Part shown: positions 11,041 to 22,800 of the stretch, piece after piece
Position numbering within the stretch: position 1 is the stretch's first letter
Layout: every line of letters begins with the position of its first letter
DNA from: Hepatocystis sp. ex Piliocolobus tephrosceles
Taxonomy: Eukaryota; Apicomplexa; Aconoidasida; Haemosporida; Plasmodiidae
NCBI GenBank assembly: GCA_902459845.2
Contig: CABPSV020000124.1
Location: 1-27,886 of the forward strand
Reading direction: 5' to 3'
DNA: 27,886 nt
Notes under the pieces: model-generated
The model's input: the letters and a program-made list of their open reading frames with translations, nothing else
Database searches by the model: none
Told to the model about the DNA's origin: nothing
Position numbers and translations under genes: made by a program

Positions 11041-11076
<36 letters not shown>

Positions 11077-11270
11077 GTATTAAAAAGTATAGAGAGATGA
11101 CGATTTCTAAAACATTGTTCTTGTAAAATTGAATAAATAAAGGATACATGTCGTGTTATATTTTTAAGTAAACAAGTCATGTCAAACAAATATATATATA
11201 TATATATATATAAAACATTAAGTTATACTGTAATAAACTGTTGGGATAAAGTAGCTCAATGAAGTAACTA

Positions 11271-11728
11271 CTAATCAATTATCAGTTCATCCAATCTCCA
11301 ATCTTCATAACTTCCATTAGGTAAATATCGTCGAAGTATAAATGGAATGGATTTATTATATAATTCTTTTTCTGCTATTACTAAAGGATCATTATTTAAA
11401 TAGTTGTCATATTCACTTTTTCCATTTTTGTCAGTTTGTGTATCTATATGAATAGTTAATGGAGCATTCATACTTATTTGTAATGCTCTAGTTCCAATAA
11501 TTCTAGCCTTTTCATATTTTGTTAAATATGGACTAGTAATTCTTATATATTCTTCATTAGATTCGGAAGTATCATAATCTGATTTATCTTTTTTTATTTG
11601 ATTATCTGTTATTATATCTATATCGTTGTCATAATTATCTCCATCATCACTATCGACGCCTTGTCCAAACTCATCTATCATGTAATCGTCGTCATCATTA
11701 AAGTTGTCATTCTCGTTATTCCCATCCA
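11271..11728 (-). CDS. RNA polymerases I, II and III shared subunit RPABC2 (RPB6), main exon
   Basis: RPB6 is a shared subunit of all three nuclear RNA polymerases and helps clamp assembly and stability. This exon encodes an acidic Asp/Asn-rich N-terminus (about residues 2-62) and then the conserved core: [52 protein letters not shown] and the terminal RLDELIID. The length of about 152 aa compares with 127 in human; the extra residues are the acidic region and a short Asp/Asn insert near 100-113. The 5' boundary is a 3' splice site: a T-rich stretch ending in ttcgcag precedes TGGATGGG. Reading upstream without splicing gives Phe/Tyr/Ile runs that are clearly intron. The exon begins with TG GAT in frame, so either an intron splits the ATG as A|TG or a tiny upstream exon exists. 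One candidate is ATGTTAT at 12053-12047 with donor GTATAG, giving MLLDG. The coordinates given exclude that exon. Confidence 0.93.
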
Positions 11729-12396
11729 CTGCGAACAAGAAAAAAAAAAAAAAAATAAAATAAAATAAAATAAAAATAAATGCATAAATAGCACATTTTT
11801 TTGTTTGTGTATATATATATATATATAAATGAGACATGTAACACTTAAAAATAACTTATAAATATTATGAAATATATTACTTTTTTTTTTTTAAGAGGCG
11901 TGTCTCTATTCCCAAAAAAAAAAAAATATGTAAAAAAGTAAAACTCGCTTATGAGTAAAATTTAATCCTTACAATTTTTTATTTTATTAAGCTTTTTTAA
12001 CAACTCTTTTCTATTTTATTACTTTTTTTTTAAATTTAAACTATACATAACATAACTATATTAAATACATTTTTATTTTTTAACTATATAGTTTAAAATA
12101 ATGCAAAAAAAAAAAAAAAAGAAATATAATAATAGTAAGTAAACATGTATAACGTGTAGAATATATAAAGTATTTTGTCAATAATGGGAACAGGAAAAGA
12201 AAAATATATTGAGATTTCTTTTTATTTTCAAAAATCGTTTTTTTTTTTTTTTTTTTACTTTTAATTTTAATTTTGTTTTATTTTTATTATTATTTTTTTT
12301 TTTTTTTAATAATGAATACAAATGCATATAAAATGCGATTAATAATACTATCACAATAAAGTAAGCAAGGTTTGACTTAGTGATTATACTTTTTTT

Positions 12397-12449
<53 letters not shown>

Positions 12450-13001
12450 CTATTTCATGAATATGCCACTTTACATAATTTAAAAAAAAGTTTTCAACAA
12501 ATTTGCTAAACAACAAATACATATGTTATAAGACCGCATATCCTTAACAAAATATTTTGTACAATTTATTTGAATTTTCAAATTAATATTTATTTTAGTA
12601 AATGTTAATAGATAGGTAGTATATGTATTTAAAAAAAAAAAAAAAAAAAAGGTAGTGAATTAAAAATGCGTATATAAAAAATGCTAAATAAAAAATGCTA
12701 AATAAAAAATGCGGAAAATGATTGACACAAAAAAAAAAAAAAAAAAATAATAAATAGCTTCATGTGACTTTGATCACAAATTTTCAGTTAAATAAAAAAA
12801 AATATAACAAAACAAATCCAATCGCCAATATCAATATATGTCATATACAATGTAAGAGAAACATTAAAAAAAAACTTAAAAAACTTTGTTTTTAATCACA
12901 TATATAAATTATTTATTATTATTTCTTCTCATAACATTAGTAACATAAGAGCAGAACAAGTGTTTTTCGAAAATGAAACTTAAAATAAACATATATATTT
13001 G

Positions 13002-13157
13002 CTAACTGTTTTGCAAAATGCTAATATAAGAATCATTATATAAACAGCGCAAGAAGTAACACGCATATACATGGTTAATATACATATTGTTCAACAAACC
13101 ATATAAATAAAATAAAACTTTTTGTCGTGGCGTGACGTATAAAAAAATTTCACTCAT
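13002..13157 (-). CDS. Possible 51-aa ORF of unknown function
   Basis: The ORF starts at an ATG (13157-13155) 18 nt after a possible 3' splice site (ttttgtttag) and ends with TAG at 13004-13002. The product starts MSEIFLYVTPRQKVLFYLYG and ends YNDSYISILQNS. It contains Cys, Arg, Gln, His and Pro residues that are scarce in translations of Plasmodium spacer DNA, and its codons are richer in G+C than the surroundings. It has a moderately hydrophobic middle. I do not recognise it. It could be a small protein, the last exon of a spliced gene, or chance. Confidence 0.25.
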   Translation of the reverse strand: MSEIFLYVTPRQKVLFYLYGLLNNMYINHVYACYFLRCLYNDSYISILQNS

Positions 13158-13195
13158 TATTTTAAATATTTTACTAAACAAAAAAAGTAATATAA

Positions 13196-13276
13196 ACAGA
13201 TAAACAAACGAATATGTAAAAAAACAAGTAAATACGTCAAAAAACAAACGAATAAGTAAAAAAAACAAGCGAATAT
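13196..13276. repeat. Imperfect 20-30-bp repeat, acaaacgaata words
   Basis: Words such as aaacaaacgaata followed by a/tgtaaaaaaa and acaagtaaatacg recur at short intervals. They lie directly upstream of the small minus-strand ORF. On the minus strand the region is T-rich, as an intron or 5' leader would be. Confidence 0.5.
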
Positions 13277-14106
13277 GGTTGTTTTTTTTTTTTTTTTTTT
13301 TCCAGCACGTTTTAAGTGTTATATATATATATATACATACTACTTGTATGTACATATATACAAAACTAACAGTGCAAATAATTTTTTTTTTTTTTTTAGA
13401 TGGATATATATTTAGAATAGTATAATATACCATGTAACAAGATACGGGTTCATAATATTAAAAATTAAATTATCATCAAAATATAACTACTAAAAAAATA
13501 TCTCCAACATTTTTTTTTTCTTTTTTTTATACTTAATTTTATATCTTTTATTTTTTTTTTTTTTTATATAATTTGTTCAATGTTTTATTTACCTCATTAT
13601 TTGGTAAATATGTTGTACATTTAATAAATATAACAAAATTTGCATTCATATAGTCACTTGCAATTTATAAAAACAGAAATTAAGTAAACACATTTTGGTG
13701 TGTAATGTTAAAAAATTTAAGAAGCTTGTATTGCGCATATATTGACACGATGAAATAATAAAAAAAAAAGAAGTATATAATATACAAAAGTGTAATTAAA
13801 TAAAAAAAAAAACTTTAAAACTAATCATTCCGCTTAAATATTACAAAATGTGTAAGACGTATTATAAATTTAAAAAGAAAAAGAAAAAAAAGCAGGCTTT
13901 TAAGATTATGACGAACATATATATATATATATATATATATTTATAATATTTTTTTAAGCTTTTTTTTTGTGTAATTCTTGATGATTTTAGTTAATAGTCG
14001 CTTTAAAAATATGTAAAAATATTTTATACATGTGTGCATATTTATACACACATATATGAACATCTTTAAATAATAAATTACGAAGTTTCTAAAAAACAAA
14101 AATAAA

Positions 14107-14143
14107 ATGGAGTTATAGTAGTATACTCATCATGTTATAACTC
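14107..14143. other. Hairpin-forming sequence followed by a T run
   Basis: GGAGTTATA and TATAACTCC are exact reverse complements and flank a 19-nt loop that itself contains the palindrome AGTATACT. A 40-nt T run begins at 14165, about 20 nt downstream on the plus strand. A stem followed by T's would suit the end of a small Pol III transcript, but no A/B box or known RNA family was recognised. Confidence 0.35.
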
Positions 14144-14163
14144 CCTTTCTAAGTTTAAATATT

Positions 14164-14205
<42 letters not shown>

Positions 14206-14512
14206 ATATATACAATTATATACACATCAATACAACACATTTAGTACATATCGGAATTTACTGTTTAAATTGTTCATTTTTTTTTTTTTTTTTCCTATCT
14301 CAAGCTATATATATAAAAAAAAAAAATTATAATAAAGTAAAAATTAAAACACATTTTTAATTAGGTTTTTAAAAAAAAACAAAGCAAATGTTATAAATTT
14401 GTATTGTTCAAATTACTTATATTTCAATGTTCTAAGTGTTAAAATTAAATTTAGATCATAGTACAAAAGTATATCGGATTTTTTTTCAAAACTATTTTAA
14501 ATAGAAAATATA

Positions 14513-14660
14513 TATACTCATACGTATATATATACTCATACGTATACATATACTCATACGTATACATATACTCATACGTATACATATACTCATACATATA
14601 CTCATACATATACATATACTAATACGTATACATATACTAATACGTATACATATACACATA
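14513..14660. repeat. 18-bp minisatellite (tcatacgtatacatatac)
   Basis: About eight imperfect copies of an 18-bp unit, including variants with 'ctaatacg' and shortened copies. The minus strand is open through it as Ile/Met/Arg/Ser repeats, which is a repeat translation and not a gene. Confidence 0.8.
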
Positions 14661-14927
14661 TATATATATGTATATATAAACATATGTGACATATTCAATT
14701 TTGTATTTGCTGTCTTTGCTGTATTTGTTTGGTCTGTTCAATTATATGTATTTAGCTCCATTGTTTAAATAAAATCGAATAAAATAAAATAATATATTGC
14801 ATCTGATTTAGATTAAGTTATATATGCTGTATATACTGCATATAGTGGCACATTCTACCGATACAGTTTATACATCCTGTACGAACCTCTTCTTTATATT
14901 TTCCATCGTATTATATTCCTTATTCAT

Positions 14928-14974
14928 TCCACTTACAATTCCCTTGTTTTATCCACTTACAATTCCCTTGTTTT
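14928..14974. repeat. Exact 23-bp tandem duplication
   Basis: The same 23 bases, beginning tccacttacaattccc and ending ttgtttt, occur at 14928-14950 and 14952-14974, separated by a single A. The unit is not homopolymeric, so this looks like a recent tandem duplication. Confidence 0.85.
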
Positions 14975-15390
14975 TTTTGTTTACTACGAAGTATTAGTAA
15001 CGATATACTCGCAAAGGGATAAATCAGACCAATAAATAAAATTTACTTGGTAAAAATACATTTATATAAATTTTTAATTAATACATATTCACATGCATAC
15101 ACGTACATACAAACCTATACATTACTAACATATTATAAACGACAATATTATATGTGGATGCATATTATGTATACACTTGTGTGTATTACATCATTTTAAA
15201 CTATTATAATACATTTTGTTGTTTTTTATTTTATTTTTTTTCATGTCTTTGTAGCAATACATCTTTCTGTTTCTGCTTCTGTTTTTAATCTATGCTTGAT
15301 TTTATAAAACTCACATATTTATAAACTCTTTTTTAAACATATCATTATTTGCATAAAAATAATAAAAAAATATATACGGGATTTACTTCG

Positions 15391-15436
<46 letters not shown>

Positions 15437-15630
15437 AAAAAAAAAAAAAAAAAAAAAAAATATTACATGTATATATATATTCTTATTTAAGATGATGATA
15501 ATTCAATTGTAATACAAATACTTTACATACACTTTATTGTTTTTATTATATTTAATTATTTTTTACTTTTTTGGCTTTTGTAAAAATAAATGTCATGCAA
15601 TTGTAGGGAAAGTAATTTAAAAAAAAAAAC

Positions 15631-15710
15631 ATAAACATAAGCATAAACATAAGTATAAGCATAAACATAAGTATAAACATAAGTATAAACATAATAAGCA
15701 TAAGTGAAAT
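15631..15710. repeat. 12-bp minisatellite (ataaacataagt)
   Basis: Six to seven copies of ataaacataagt/c-type units. The minus-strand ORF through it is a Leu/Met/Phe repeat translation and is not considered a gene. Confidence 0.75.
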
Positions 15711-15858
15711 ACGCACATAAATAAAACTTGTGCGAACAGATATATTAATATAATACATATAAATAATACACATCATGTTTGAAACAGAAGTGAAGCTAAC
15801 ATAAAACTTAAAAAGACCTTATCAAGTGCAAACTTTGTAAAACTCTTTTAACCATTAT

Positions 15859-15904
<46 letters not shown>

Positions 15905-16270
15905 GCATATAAATTTATACTATCATGTGCTAAAAAAAAAAAATAATTATAAATTTTATTTCATTTTTGACATTTGGTACATTAATGTTACCATGTATTC
16001 ACATATATCACATACATTACATATATCACATATATTACTTATGTACATTGCACATATATCCTAACAAAAAAAAATGTTATAAAACAATATAAAAATATTC
16101 AAAAGAGGAAAGAAGAGCTTTCAAATTTCATACTTACTCCTTAATCCTTAACATATTTGTTTTTGATTTTTTTTTGATTTTTTTTTGTTTTTTTTTCTTC
16201 CTTTTTAACCATTCAGTTTGGACAGAAAAAAAAGAATGTTGTTTATACATTTTATACGTATATTTTAACG

Positions 16271-16325
<55 letters not shown>

Positions 16326-16505
16326 TATGTCAAATAACAATATATAAATTTTTTTATGTATAAACATTGCAAAATAGGAATGAAAATAAATAATGTAAAT
16401 ATTGTAAAAATATATTTATGTATATACATGTATTAATTGAGAAGTAGCAACGTATTAAGTACCCAACGCGTAAGCACAGTGATGCTTTCGATGTTTTTGT
16501 TAGAG

Positions 16506-16549
<44 letters not shown>

Positions 16550-16671
16550 TTAATAAATAAACATATAAGCTAAATTGTTCCATTTACAATTTTTTTTTTT
16601 TCTTCTTCTTAAGTTTATGCAATACGCATATACACATATACGCATATACACATATACACATATATATATAC

Positions 16672-16740
16672 ATGCTAGAGCGCTTTCAAACGTTTCGTGC
16701 CGCAGCAATCGCACCGTTTGAAATGACGAAACCTCACAAG
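16672..16740 (+). other. Candidate 5' coding exon or uORF of the gamma-tubulin complex gene
   Basis: An ATG at 16672 opens 23 codons starting MLERFQTFRAAAIAPFE, ending at AAG followed by GTATAG, a good splice-donor match. The codons are far richer in G+C (GCC, GCA, CGC, CCG) than the flanks. If unspliced it ends two codons later at TAG (16744-16746) as a uORF. If spliced, the only in-frame early acceptor is at 16970 (attaaacag), joining to RSIIDIARHDK of the main ORF and making 16839-16970 part of an intron. The ATG at 16839 has the better A-rich context, so both models stay open. Confidence 0.4.
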
Positions 16741-16797
16741 GTATAGTATAACTTAAACAACATAAAAAATATATATATATATATATATACACATATT

Positions 16798-16805
16798 TGC
16801 ATGCA
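16798..16805. promoter_or_regulatory. TGCATGCA motif, possible ApiAP2 site
   Basis: The palindrome TGCATGCA lies 34 bp before the ATG at 16839. This is the published in vitro recognition motif of one Plasmodium ApiAP2 factor (AP2-EXP / PF14_0633). One motif copy is weak evidence of regulation, and if the longer exon model holds the site would be within an intron. Confidence 0.3.
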
Positions 16806-16838
16806 TAAACACGAAATAGAGACCCTACACATAACAAA

Positions 16839-19800
16839 ATGGACATAGTGAAATTGCAAAAACGAGTGGAAAAAGAAAATAACAATCGAATAAATATAAC
16901 TAAAATAAAATTTCAAAAATGTTTATGCCTTTTTAACAACTACTCGAAATGCTATGTTAACATTAAACAGAGGTCTATCATAGATATTGCAAGACATGAT
17001 AAGATATATGGCAATGAAAACATCAATTTGAATAGAGAGAAAAGGCGTGACAAGAATAAGGAAAGTAGTTTAGAATTTACGTATCCATATAGATATGAAC
17101 AAAACCGCAACATTTTTTTAATTATTAACAGTAGAAATATTAACTCACGTAATAGTTATATATATAACAATGATATTATATATATAATATTTAATAATAA
17201 AAAATATGAACATGTTAATATACCTAAAGAAAAAAAAAAAAAAAAAAAAAAAAAAATCAAAAGCGCTAGCGCTAGCAGAAACAAAAGTAAAAGTGATTTA
17301 TACGACAATAACGATTCCATTGATTCGAATAGTAGTTTAGAGAGTAACAAAACAAATGAAGAACACAATAAAAACCCTTTGTATAATAGTACTATATTTG
17401 AAACTAGTAATACAAATTTGTGTGATGCGTTAGAAAAGAGAGAAAAAAAAATAAATAAAAAGAATAGTAATAGTAGTAATAATAATGCTAAGAATAGACG
17501 AACTATAAAAAAAGAAAAAAATATAATTTATTCAGATGATGATTCAGATAATCATTATGAACATATATTTACACACATAAATTCGAGCTTATATTTTTTA
17601 AGTATATCTAATACACATATAGAAAAAGAAACTAATTTATACATCCAAAATGAAAAATATATTAATTATACAGATATAGCATTTAGAAAATTAAAATTTA
17701 ATAAAAAAATGTTTATAAATTTAGATACATATAACTCTTGGGTTATTATAAAAAAAAATATTCTACTAAATGAATATTTGAGTTTATTAAAAAAAAATAA
17801 TTTAGTTGATATAAATGATATAATCTACGATTTGGTAAACATGTCTGATCAAATATGTAATTGTCATACTATGATATATATAAATGACGATTTTCTATTA
17901 ATTAATAATAAAACTAAAGAAATATTGGGTGTTAAAAAAATTGACGAAACTGCTAATAGTAATAGTAGTAATAACAACAACAACAACATCAATGAAAGGA
18001 GTACTAACAATGAACATACCGACAATATAAATGAAAAAAAACAAAAAAAAAATGTATACATAAACAAAAATGAGAAAAATAATTGTAATAATAATAGCGA
18101 AGCAGATATATACAAATTAGTATTAATAAAAAAAATAAATATAAATTATTTATTCAATAGTAGTAAAAGTAATATAAATATTATTTTTTCTTTTCATCAA
18201 GTATGTTTAAATAATTATAATCAATTAAATTCATACAATTCGTATTTATTGATACATAATTATAATTTGAGTAAGGACAGCCTTGTACTTAATAATATCA
18301 TGTATAATAGTGTTGCTTATACTAACAATGCCAATAACTCTTATCTCTACAATAATAACAACAGTATTACTTATAATCCACTTGGGACAAATGAACCAAA
18401 CGCATTTACAAACAACAGATTTACTGATTTAAAACTCTCAAATAATGAGGATTTCAGTTACTTTAATAATTATATTACTCAAAAAATAGTAAGTAATTAC
18501 AATACATATAGTTTATACATAAAAGAATGTTTATTTATTATCGATATACTTTACATATTAAATAACAGTTACGGAAATTTAATATATATAAAAGAATATT
18601 ATCAATATGATCATACTATTTATTATACAAGTGTTGAAAATGTTTTAAAAACTAAGAAAAAAAAAAGTAAAAAAAAAAAAAAAAAATATAATAAAGGAAA
18701 TAACAATGGTATTAATAGCGATAACAGTAATAGTGGAGGAAGTGACAGAAGTGAAAGTAGTAGCAACAATTCTATTTGTTCATTAACTTCTTCATCAAAT
18801 AGTGAAAACAACAAACATAATAGAACATCTTCATTAACAAATGTAGAAAATAATAGTTCAACCTGCAGTACATATGACAGTTCTAACGAATCTGACGTAA
18901 CTACAATTTGGACTAAAAATTATGACAACTATAATATAAAACAGTTTAACAGTAGTGAGAAACAGTTTTTTAAAAATTTGGATAACGATTTGATTTATAT
19001 TATTCCTAAGTATAAAATAGTGTGTCACCCATGTTTGTTTAACAATAACAGCAGTAACAACAATAACAACAGTAACTATAATAACAACAGTAACTATAAT
19101 AACAACAGTAACTATAATAACAACAGTAACTATAATAACAACAGTAACTATAATAACAACAGTAACTATAATAACAACAGTAGTGACACACAAAATAACA
19201 TTAGTAATGTAGAAATAACAAAAGAGATCATACAATTAGGCATCTATTTAAGAAGAATAGAAAAATTTATCGAAATAAATAAAAGAAGTCAAGTATGTAA
19301 CTCAACTTTTGATATTTTTTGTTGTTGTTTATATAATATATGTTTACACATACTGAACCATATTAATAAAATAGATGAAAATATAAGAAATATATTTAAT
19401 TTTACTAAAGTAAATATGCATGATAATGTTAATAACAATGATAAACAAACAAATGATCTTGTTTTATGTCTATTTAATGAAAAAAGTTTATCTACTTGTA
19501 CCGATCCTGAAGAAAAAAAAATATTTTTTAGTATAAATAATTTATTTGATAAAAATATTCAAGATTTTAATATGTTTTTTAATATTAATATAGAAAAAGC
19601 ACAAGATATATCTTTATATAAAATAAAAATTACTATTTTACCTTTAATACATATAACAGAATTATTAAATAAAATTATAAATAAAATTATAAAAAAAAGA
19701 AAAATGAATAATTCAAAATTTTTAATAGATCTTATATATAAATTACAAGAATATTTAAATGTAGATGATGTAAATAAAACTGTACTTTTATATCTTTTAA

Positions 19801-22800
19801 AAAATATAACAACACCTCTATTCGATTTTATTAAACAGTATATATTTAATGGAAAAGTATGTGATACATATAATGAATTTTTTATACACGAAAATAAACA
19901 TATTACACCATATTACAGACAAAATAATAATAATATATCACTATATTATAATAATATTTATAAATATATTTTTAAAAAATATATTGACTTATCAACAAAT
20001 TATTGGGGAGCTAAATATATTCTACTATATAAAAAAGTACCTATATTTTTAAAAACAATATGTAATCAAATTTTTATTACTGGAAAGTATATTGATGTAT
20101 TGTTAACATGTTCGAAATTGTTTATTATAAATAAGCAAAGGCGGATTAAAACTGGTTACATGGGTGCTAACCATGCCAATTATCATGATGATAACTATAG
20201 CAATACAACAACCAACTCGATCTTACATAACGACAACTTTTCCCAAAATGATCAACGAGCACCCGCAGGAGATTGGATGAGAAAAAACATTCCTAACACT
20301 ACGTTCAACAATTTTTCTAATATGAATAATGGAATTTATAACACTGATACATATTTCAATAACATTGTTTTCAATAATGGTAAAAATTTTATTGGAAATA
20401 ATCCATATATAACTACAAGATCAATTACAAATAAAAAATCAAATCAAGACGAAAATAATAATTTTTGTACTAACATAAATAATCAACATAATAGTAAAAC
20501 ATGCTATTTAATTTATGATTGTGATAGAAAAATATATGAAGATATTATACATAATCAACATTTATATGCATCAAAACAAATGTTTGAATTATATATATTA
20601 AAAATAAATATAACTGAAAAATTAAGACATCATTATTTCTTTTTCTTTTTACAAATTAGTGATTATTTAAAATATTTTTATATTTTAGCTCATGAATATC
20701 TTGAAATGTTATATACAAATAAAACAAATAATATTTTAAATAAATTAAAAAATTATTTCGATATATCTATAAGATCATCCCTTTTATACAATTTAAAATA
20801 CAGAACAGATTATAACATAGGAATGTCTGATATACTTAACATAACTGATAATGTTAATTTAATAATTAATTTGAAATATTGGAATATAACTAATGATCAA
20901 AATGGAGAAAATGGAGAAAATGGATATACAAATATAAAAAATAATAGTAAATTAGATGAAAATCAAATGTATAATAATAATTTCCAAGGTGTTAATATAA
21001 GTGGCAATAGTGGTAATACTGGAAATAGTGGAAATAATGGAAATAGTGGTAGTAATAGTAGTAGTAGTGGTAATAGTGACGATGATGATGATGATGACGA
21101 TCCTAACGATAGAAGAGCTTATCGTAATGGTGCTAATATAATTAATGATAGTGCATGTGAAGATAATACAAAGTATAATAATACATTAAGTAATAAAAAT
21201 GTAAAAAAAATAGAAAAAAAAAGAAGAATTAATATAGCTAAAAGAAATTTAACAAATGTACAAACAAATATTAATGTTGAAATTTATAAAGGAATGGTAT
21301 TATTATATCATAATATTTTTCCATATAATTTAATTTTTAATAATATAACTATTTTTAAATATACACTTATATTTCGTGTATTAAATTATTGTAAATATAT
21401 AGAACATAAATTAACAGAAGTATGGATTAATCATATGTTTTTTAAAAATATAGATATACCAGAAGAATGTAAAAACAATTTAATGATATGTATACATACA
21501 AGAGAATGTATGATTCATTTTTTAAAATGTTATATTTACCATATTCAAAATGATGTTATAAAAATGGAGTATAATAATATGCTTACTAAATTAAAAGAAA
21601 CATTTATATTTGATGATATTATACATATTCATAATAAATATTTGAATAATATTTTAAAATATTGTTTTATAATTAATTATGATATTATTAATTGTATTTT
21701 TAAAATAATTTCTATTGCTCATATATTTACAAGACATATATTAAAATTTAGTTTTAACAGAAGTGAACAAATTGAAACAATAACTTCGCATAATAATGAT
21801 ATTACTAGTACAAATACATTAGATCGAAATAGTAATTATAAAAAAAAAATAAATAGAGGATTATTATCACATAAAAAATTTATACAAGAATTATTAATTG
21901 ATAAGGCTTATATATCAATGATACATAACACTATTAAACATTATGATAAACATTTTAAAATTTTTTTTTTATTACTAACTGAATATGTTAATAATAATAT
22001 AGATGACTATGCTCATAATTTTTTAATCAAATTAGATTATAATTTTTATTATACAAATAAATATAAAACATCTTTTGATTTACCATCAGATAATGATAAT
22101 AATGTAGAATATAAAACAGGATCTACCGATGTTGGTTCTTATGAACAAACTACTAACCGACATGAACAAACTACTAACCGATATGATCAACAAAAATATA
22201 ACAATAAAAATATAAATAATATAAATAATAAAAATATAAATAATATAAATATAAATAATATAAATAATAAAAATATAAATAATAATAATAAAAATATAAT
22301 TTATAATACCAGTTCCAATAATCCAACATCTAATCCTTATCAAATTAATCCAAATCAAACAAACTCTTATCATCATTCAACAAATTATAATTTGAATAAT
22401 AAAATACAAAATAATTATAATTTAAAAAATTATGTAAATAATACAAATCAAACTGATTTTTCAAATAATAATTATACAAATATAAACATAGATATTGATT
22501 TAAAAGCACCTAATACATATTATAATAAAAGTAATAATATTAACAACTCTGAGGAACAGTATATACAATTAAGAAATAATCCTAACAATTCTACAAACCC
22601 CTATATAAATAATATAAATAATGTAAATTCTAATAGCAATAATATTTTTTATAATCAAATGTCTTTACAATCAAATAATTATAGTATGAATTCACAATAT
22701 GTTGGGGAAAGTCCAGTACATTATTCAAACAACGATAATAATTTTTCATTCAATCAAAGTAATAATAATATTAATAATAATGATGGAAGTAATAATATTA

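Larger units (their letters stand above)
8713..11270. other. Convergent intergenic region (lipin / RPB6 3' ends)
   Basis: This 2.6-kb stretch between two 3' ends holds the lipin 3' UTR and, at its right end, the RPB6 3' UTR. It contains a 14-15-bp minisatellite (8798-8950), (TA)n tracts, a 20-bp palindrome at 9538-9557, a 10-bp TA-rich repeat around 9900-9968, many T runs, and one more complex patch at about 10054-10165. I can support no gene in it. Confidence 0.6.
11729..16838. other. Large divergent gap between RPB6 and the gamma-tubulin complex gene
   Basis: This 5-kb stretch is unusually long for a Plasmodium gap. It holds the RPB6 intron and leader on its left and the upstream region of the next gene on its right. 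In between are T runs at 14165-14204 and 16272-16319, A runs at 15864-15902 and 16506-16547, (TA)n tracts, and minisatellites at about 13196-13275, 14513-14660, 14928-14974 and 15631-15710. Patches of more complex sequence occur at 13002-13157, 14101-14145, 14700-15050, 16440-16500 and 16672-16740. I can support no gene with confidence; candidates are listed separately. Confidence 0.6.

Noticed and set aside
11729..11837. Phe/Tyr-rich N-terminal extension of RPB6, superficially like a signal peptide.
   Set aside because: It is intron sequence with a T-rich 3' end; known RPB6 proteins start with the acidic region.
14492..14698. 68-aa Ile/Met/Arg/Ser repeat ORF on the minus strand.
   Set aside because: It is the translation of an 18-bp non-coding minisatellite.
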